From NCBI RefSeq assembly GCF_003710255.1, contig NZ_RHIB01000001.1, positions 1,550,001 through 1,614,000 of the forward strand: 64,000 bases of DNA, in the 5' to 3' direction. The notes beneath the pieces are model-generated. The model was not told where the DNA came from. It searched no databases and saw only the letters and a list, made by a program, of their open reading frames with translations. Shown piece by piece: positions 59,629-64,000 of this stretch. The translations under genes were made by a program, and so were the position numbers. Each line of letters begins with the position of its first letter. The first letter of the stretch is position 1. Origin of the DNA: Alteribacter keqinensis (GTDB lineage: Bacteria > Bacillota > Bacilli > Bacillales > Salisediminibacteriaceae).

Positions 59629-60621
59629 TTAAAACGGCTTCTCTGCGCGGGTATCCTGCAGCCAGCACTTTGTATAATGCTTGTTTGAGAGTTTCGTATA
59701 ATCAGGATCAAGTGATACGCACACTTCCATGGCATAGTCACAACGCCGGGCAAATGCACAGCCTTCAGGCGGTGAGAATAAATCCGGCGGACTTCCGACA
59801 ATCGGCACGAGCTTTTGGCTCCTGTCCCCGTCCAATCGCGGGACACTGTGAAGGAGACCACGCGTATACGGATGCTGGGGATCATAAAAAATCTCTTTTA
59901 CCGTGCCCGTTTCCACGATCTCTCCTGCATACATCACGTTGATGCGGTCTGCTATCTGAGCCACTACGCCCAGGTCATGGGTGATGATAATAATGGCAAC
60001 CCCTGTTTTTCTCTGTATTTCTTTAAACAAATCGATAATCTGTGCCTGGATGGTCACATCAAGTGCGGTTGTCGGTTCATCGGCAATGAGCAGTTCAGGC
60101 TTGCACATCAACGCCATGGCAATCATCAGACGCTGGCGCATTCCTCCACTGAACTGGTGTGGATACTGCTGAAGACGTTCTTCAGGGTTTGCAATCCCCA
60201 CCAGGTGAAGAAGATCGATTGCTTCTTTTTTAGCATCCGCTTTACTGATCTTCTGATGAGTCAGAATCCCCTCGGTCAGCTGGTCGCCGACTTTAAGGGT
60301 AGGGTTGAGGCTTGTCATCGGGTCCTGAAAAATCATCCCGATCTGTTTCCCCCTGACTCCCCTCATTTGTTTTTCTGATAATGAAGCAAGATCCTTCCCG
60401 TTCATATGGATCGTTCCGTTTTTTATCCGGCCGGGCGGCTGTGGAATCAGACGCATGATACTCTGTGCAGTCACACTCTTTCCGCAGCCCGACTCTCCTA
60501 CAATGGCCACAGTCTCTCCTTTATCTACAGCAAAGGTTACGCCTCTGACGGCCTGAACTTCGCCTCCCTGCGTGGAAAAAGAAACCGCTAAATCGTTTAT
60601 TTCAAGTAATGCTTGTCCCAT
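59629..60621 (-). CDS. dppD: Peptide ABC transporter ATPase DppD
   Basis: 330 residues. Walker [11 protein letters not shown], signature FSGGMRQR, Walker [10 protein letters not shown]-loop IITHD, and the C-terminal Cys-rich oligopeptide-transporter region [22 protein letters not shown] precedes the ATG. Three nt after the dppC stop, hence co-translated. Confidence 0.93.
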   Translation of the reverse strand: MGQALLEINDLAVSFSTQGGEVQAVRGVTFAVDKGETVAIVGESGCGKSVTAQSIMRLIPQPPGRIKNGTIHMNGKDLASLSEKQMRGVRGKQIGMIFQDPMTSLNPTLKVGDQLTEGILTHQKISKADAKKEAIDLLHLVGIANPEERLQQYPHQFSGGMRQRLMIAMALMCKPELLIADEPTTALDVTIQAQIIDLFKEIQRKTGVAIIIITHDLGVVAQIADRINVMYAGEIVETGTVKEIFYDPQHPYTRGLLHSVPRLDGDRSQKLVPIVGSPPDLFSPPEGCAFARRCDYAMEVCVSLDPDYTKLSNKHYTKCWLQDTRAEKPF

Positions 60622-60624
60622 AGG

Positions 60625-61572
60625 CTACCTCCTTAGCTTTGGATCGAGTGCATCCCTTAATCCGTCTCCAAATACGTTGAATGCCAGCATTGTCAGTGAG
60701 ATAAAGAAGGCAGGAAAAAACAGCCGCCACCAGTATCCTGTATTCAGTACACCAAGAGCATCGTTGGCCATCGATCCCCAGCTCGCTACCGGAGCTGAAA
60801 CACCTAACCCTAAAAAGCTTAAAAATGCCTCTGCGAAAATGGCTCCCGGTACTGTCAGTGTCATGGAAACAATGACCGGCCCCATCGTATTCGGCAGTAA
60901 ATGTTTGCGAATGATTCTTGATGTATCGGCACCGAGAACTTTGGATGCGAGCACATATTCGTTTGTTTTCAGCTGGAGAACCTGTCCCCGGACAATCCTT
61001 GCCATACCGATCCACCCGGTGAGTGTCAGGGCAACGATAATGGTAAAAAGACCCGGTCCCATAATAACCATAAGTAAAATAACGACAAGAAGATATGGAA
61101 GGCCGTAAAGAATATCAATGATACGCATCATGACATTGTCTGTTCTTCCGCCTTTGTATCCTGAAACCCCTCCATAAATCACCCCGACAAAAAACTCAAT
61201 CAGGGCAGCAGCAAATCCGATAAACAATGAAATTCTCGCACCGTACCATGTTCTGGTAAACATATCTCTTCCCAGGTTATCCGTACCAAACCAATGCTCA
61301 CGGGAAGGGCCCATGTTCTGGTTGCTTAACGTTTGATCGGAATAGCTGTAAGGGGTGAGCATCGGCCCGATAATCGCCATGATCGTCAAAGCGATGATCA
61401 CAACGAGTCCACTTACAGCAAGCTTGTTTTTCAAAAGTCTCTGCCAAGCATCTTTCCAAAACCCGACACTCGGGCGGACAAGTACATTCAGCTCAGCTTT
61501 ATTCTTATCTACGGGGACAAAAAGCCGGTCTTCCGACGATCCTTTTGCCCTCTTCTCAGTTGTTACCGGCAT
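60625..61572 (-). CDS. dppC: Peptide ABC transporter permease DppC
   Basis: 315 residues from the ATG at 61572 (AAGGAGGACTAG upstream), one nt after dppB. OppC N-terminal region, then six membrane segments and the permease EAA loop (ASKVLGADTSRIIRKHLLPN). A C-terminal FLGLGVSAPVASWGSM segment typical of OppC/DppC is present. Pairs with DppB in the membrane. Confidence 0.93.
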   Translation of the reverse strand: MPVTTEKRAKGSSEDRLFVPVDKNKAELNVLVRPSVGFWKDAWQRLLKNKLAVSGLVVIIALTIMAIIGPMLTPYSYSDQTLSNQNMGPSREHWFGTDNLGRDMFTRTWYGARISLFIGFAAALIEFFVGVIYGGVSGYKGGRTDNVMMRIIDILYGLPYLLVVILLMVIMGPGLFTIIVALTLTGWIGMARIVRGQVLQLKTNEYVLASKVLGADTSRIIRKHLLPNTMGPVIVSMTLTVPGAIFAEAFLSFLGLGVSAPVASWGSMANDALGVLNTGYWWRLFFPAFFISLTMLAFNVFGDGLRDALDPKLRR

Positions 61573-61573
61573 T

Positions 61574-62506
61574 CTAGTCCTCCTTCGAGTGCAGCTTGAT
61601 TCTCGGATCAATAAATCCGTATAAAATATCAACAATAAACATCATCACGACTAAAATTGTACTGTAGATCACCGTTGTAGCCATGATCATCGGATAATCA
61701 CGATTACTTATACTGTTTACAAAGTACTGCCCGATTCCCGGAATCGAGAAAATCCGCTCTATCACAAAACTCCCTGTAAGAACCGAGGCAGTCAGTGCCC
61801 CCATAATCGTCACAACCGGCAGAAGTGCATTCCGAAGGGCATGTTTGACAACGATTTGGACTGAAGTGAGCCCTTTTGCTTTAGCTGTACGAATATAATC
61901 CTGTGTCAGAACTTCAAGCATGTTTGAACGTGTAAGTCTTGCAATAATGGCCATAGGACCTGACGCAAGAGCAAGTGCTGGTAAAATCACGTGCCTGTAT
62001 GTACCCCACCTTGCAATCGGGAAAAAATCCACATGTACTGCTATGTAGTTAATAAACAGCATTGACTGAATAAAGTTCGGGATGGAAATGCCGATAACAG
62101 CGAACACCATCGTCATATAGTCAATCATCTTGTTATGGCGGAGAGCGGCAAAAACACCCAGTACCACACCTGAAAGAACGGAGAAAATCAATGAAGCAAT
62201 ACCTAACTGAAGTGAAGCGGGGAATCCGCTTTCAATCATGTCGTTCACATCACGGGACCTTGATGTCATGGACGGTCCAAAATCAAACGTGGCGACATTC
62301 TTTAAATAGGTTACATACTGGACTGGCAATGGCTGGTCCAGGTTATAATAGGCAGCCAGGTTGGCACTTGCTGCATCGGAACTTCCTGCATCCCCTGTAT
62401 CCAATGGATCCCCTGGTATGGCATGCATCAGAAAAAAGGTCAGGGTAATGATAATCCAGACCGTAAGAATCATCCATAAAAAACGTTTTAATATGTATAT
62501 AAGCAA
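61574..62506 (-). CDS. dppB: Peptide ABC transporter permease DppB
   Basis: About 310 residues with six membrane segments. A TTG start at 62506, after AGGGGGG, gives MLIYILKRFLWMILTVWII, the usual DppB/OppB start. A GTG at 62563 with GGAGG seven nt upstream would add 19 residues including two Cys; I cannot exclude it. EAA loop: IRTAKAKGLTSVQIVVKHAL. First gene of the operon, promoter at 62672-62700. Confidence 0.9.
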   Translation of the reverse strand: MLIYILKRFLWMILTVWIIITLTFFLMHAIPGDPLDTGDAGSSDAASANLAAYYNLDQPLPVQYVTYLKNVATFDFGPSMTSRSRDVNDMIESGFPASLQLGIASLIFSVLSGVVLGVFAALRHNKMIDYMTMVFAVIGISIPNFIQSMLFINYIAVHVDFFPIARWGTYRHVILPALALASGPMAIIARLTRSNMLEVLTQDYIRTAKAKGLTSVQIVVKHALRNALLPVVTIMGALTASVLTGSFVIERIFSIPGIGQYFVNSISNRDYPMIMATTVIYSTILVVMMFIVDILYGFIDPRIKLHSKED

Positions 62507-62671
62507 AGTCTTGAGGCCCCCCTGTTGTAAAAGGTCTAAATTTTCCAAACATTCAGCACACACGAAATGTCCTCCGTCGAGGTGGTACAGGGACCATTAG
62601 TCAACTAGTCCTGTGACCTATTAACATCTCAGCTCCTTCCTCCATTAACAAAGTTTTGAAATTACATGGTC

Positions 62672-62700
62672 ATTATATCAAAATAGATTTTACATCACAA
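62672..62700 (-). promoter_or_regulatory. Promoter of the dpp-ykf operon
   Basis: On the minus strand TTGTGA, exactly 17 nt, TATAAT, about 100 nt before the first possible start of dppB. Confidence 0.85.
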
Positions 62701-62711
62701 ATAATTATAAG

Positions 62712-62726
62712 AATTTTCTATATTTT
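62712..62726. promoter_or_regulatory. Weak CodY-like box upstream of dpp
   Basis: AATTTTCTATATTTT matches AATTTTCWGAAAATT at 11 of 15 positions and lies just upstream of the -35. The dpp operon of B. subtilis is CodY-repressed, which gives the weak match some weight. Confidence 0.35.
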
Positions 62727-63097
62727 ATGCGCTGGATATGTCAGGTTTTTTCACATGGAAAATGCATGAATAACAATGGGGGAGAAAAACGATTTCTCGG
62801 TGAAAACCTTATAGATATATGAAGGTAAGCCCTTACATTGCAGTAAACATTCATGTCCTCACCCCACCCTCAAAAGGATGGAAAAAGAAAATAATGAAGA
62901 AATATCCTGCATAAACACTATATACTATCCTATCTGAATTATGTAAATCCTGCGAGTGACTATAGGTCTATTTGTCCATCATTTCATACAATTCATATTC
63001 TATTAAAACAAAAAGGAAGGTCGGAAATGTTCATCCCGGTCCCTTCCTCTCCAACTCTTGTTGCATAAAAACCCTGTGTACCGTCATCAAAAAAAGC
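62727..63097. other. Gap between the dpp promoter and element B
   Basis: A/T-rich. Contains the opuAC terminator at 63007-63049. No gene, repeat or RNA recognised otherwise. Confidence 0.5.
63007..63049 (-). terminator. Probable terminator of opuAC
   Basis: AGGAAGG...CCGG/CCG...CCTTCCT stem with small mismatches, followed on the minus strand by TTTTTGTTTTAATAG. It lies 470 nt beyond the opuAC stop because element B separates them. Confidence 0.7.
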
Positions 63098-63189
63098 GGC
63101 TGGGACATAAAGAAAGTGTTTAGCTGAGAATCCGAATGATGCGCCAACATAGCGGATGAAATATACGCAGGCTCCTGCGGGTTAAAAGG

Positions 63190-63229
63190 AAGCCACTGAA
63201 AAAGTACAAAACAACTTTTTCAGTGGCTT
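63190..63229. terminator. Hairpin 2 of element B (terminator-like)
   Basis: AAGCCACTGAAAAAGT and complement with a short loop, T-rich on both sides. Confidence 0.6.
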
Positions 63230-63320
63230 TTATTTGAATGGCTTCAGCGGTTGCGCGCCTGATACGAGAAACCCACTCATACCAGGCTTTTAAAAATGCC
63301 AACCGTTACGCTCATTGCTT

Positions 63321-63366
63321 AGAAGGCACTGGAAAAGTTAAAGATCGAACTTTTTCAGTGCCTTCT
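63321..63366. terminator. Hairpin 1 of element B (terminator-like)
   Basis: AGAAGGCACTG-AAAAGTT and complement with loop AAAGATCG-like; same as 8104-8149. Confidence 0.6.
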
Positions 63367-63515
63367 GAAAAGCAAAGGTGAGACCCCGCAACGAAGTGAG
63401 AAGGCTCACCAGCTTCCCGCGGAAAGCGGAGTATATTTCAGGAGCGGTTTATTAGCGCCGCTTTTATTCGTACGGATTCTCGTTGGCTAAAACACTTCAG
63501 TCCCAGCCTCTTTAT

Positions 63516-64000
63516 TTATTCAGCCATCCATTCGTCAACCAGATCACGGTTTTCTTCAATCCACTCTTTCGCCCCTTCGTACGGGTCGTCCAGGTCATTG
63601 ATTGTCGCCATGAGGTCACCGAGAGACTCGTCGTCCATCATCCAGTTGTCCATCCACTCCACCACTTCCGGATGATCATCAGCAAATCCTTCACGGGTCA
63701 TGTAATAAATATCATCGGGGTCGCCGAACACGTTCTCCGGGTCTTCCAAATACTTAATGTCATAGTCTGCAAACAGCCAGTGCGGGCTCCAAAGCGTCAC
63801 CACAATCGGCTCTTCATTTTCATACGACTGCATAAACTCTGCATTCATGGCAGGGTCTGAGCTTGTAACCAGGTTCAGATCCAGGTCGTATTCGTCTATG
63901 GCATCCCGGGCAAGATCCGTTAGGGCCGCTCCTTCTTCAATACCGACAATTTGTCCGTCAAACTCTGAGGCCATATCGTTTAATTCTTCGATCGAATCAA
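63516..64000 (-). CDS. opuAC: Glycine betaine ABC transporter substrate-binding protein, OpuAC type (partial)
   Basis: The C-terminal 160 or so residues of a frame that enters from the right edge. OpuAC-domain features: GQIVGIEEGAALTDLARDAI, then VVTLWSPHWLFADYDIKYLE with the tryptophans of the aromatic betaine cage, and the end WIEENRDLVDEWMAE. The protein is strikingly acidic. It belongs to a proline/betaine ABC uptake system whose other subunits lie outside the window. Element B and a distant terminator follow it. Confidence 0.88.
   Translation of the reverse strand, partial: DSIEELNDMASEFDGQIVGIEEGAALTDLARDAIDEYDLDLNLVTSSDPAMNAEFMQSYENEEPIVVTLWSPHWLFADYDIKYLEDPENVFGDPDDIYYMTREGFADDHPEVVEWMDNWMMDDESLGDLMATINDLDDPYEGAKEWIEENRDLVDEWMAE

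Larger units (their letters stand above)
63098..63508 (-). repeat. MITE-like intergenic element, copy B
   Basis: 411 bp. Left end GGCTGGGACATAAAGAAAGT and right end (as complement) GGCTGGGACTGAAGTGTTTT; the terminal 35-40 bp on each side are inverted copies with small gaps. Positions 63182-63374 match 8097-8294 on the other strand almost perfectly. Hairpins lie at 63190-63229 and 63321-63366. It starts eight nt after the opuAC stop. Confidence 0.88.

Noticed and set aside
59815-60378. 187-codon plus-strand frame
   Set aside because: Antisense to dppD, which has all ABC motifs in the other strand.

Overview
The window comes from the chromosome of a low-to-mid-GC, spore-forming Bacillaceae, most likely a moderately halophilic or alkaliphilic one. 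Gene content and order follow blocks known from Bacillus subtilis: speA/SR1/yktA/yktB/suhB, pdhABCD-ykyA-def-ykrA, rpoY-rnjA-ktrC, ykuQRSTUV, yrrT-mccA-mccB, yjcFG and dpp-ykf. Exported proteins carry long Asp/Glu-rich linkers, and two betaine systems are present (a BCCT carrier and the binding protein of an ABC system), which fits a saline habitat. There are no rRNA genes, prophages, intact insertion sequences or CRISPR arrays. One tRNA gene is present.

Layout. 1-6.2 kb: a NagR-like GntR regulator (cut by the window edge) with its operator, YlaF-like protein, suhB, yktB, and a TPP-riboswitch-controlled thiMDE operon, then yktA. 6.4-10 kb: speA, a MITE-like element, a transposase fragment, and an SR1/SR1P dual-function RNA locus with a near-perfect promoter and a CcpA site. 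10-15.3 kb: an M23 peptidase and a polysaccharide deacetylase lipoprotein, a BCCT transporter and a thioredoxin-fold lipoprotein. 15.5-24.7 kb: pdhABCD, ykyA, yjcZ-like, def, ykrA. 24.8-29.4 kb: a 23-codon micro-ORF, rpoY-rnjA, a GNAT, ktrC and an amidase. 29.6-37.4 kb: the yku block (YkuV, YkuU, YkuT, YkuS, DapL, DapD), a second MscS channel and a second KtrA/C-type protein. 37.4-44.3 kb: mostly small, poorly known membrane and secreted proteins with a strongly divergent ABC ATPase, Hsp20, a YppG-like coat protein, NfrA and a frameshifted NUDIX gene. 44.5-47.8 kb: yrrT-luxS-mccA-mccB, the methionine-to-cysteine route with luxS in the place of mtnN. 47.9-53.8 kb: a lipoprotein, a WYL-domain protein under an apparent SOS box, a UgtP-like glycosyltransferase, yjcFG, pgpA, tRNA-Val and degV. 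54-62.5 kb: a dppBCDE-C26-dppF-ykfB-ykfC operon for uptake and breakdown of murein peptides. 63.1-64 kb: a second copy of the MITE-like element and the C-terminal part of OpuAC.

The least ordinary content is between the genes. Four intergenic arrays share one architecture (units of about 21 nt, 5-7 units) but use four different words. Five copies of a G5/C5 REP-like hairpin occur. Two copies of a 410-490 bp element with inverted ends lie 55 kb apart in opposite orientation; each carries two terminator-like hairpins, and one of these hairpins also occurs alone inside the yrrT-luxS operon. Single-gene items worth follow-up are the SOS-box WYL protein, the ABC ATPase that has lost its Q-loop, signature and H-loop residues, and an orphan structured region next to mscS.
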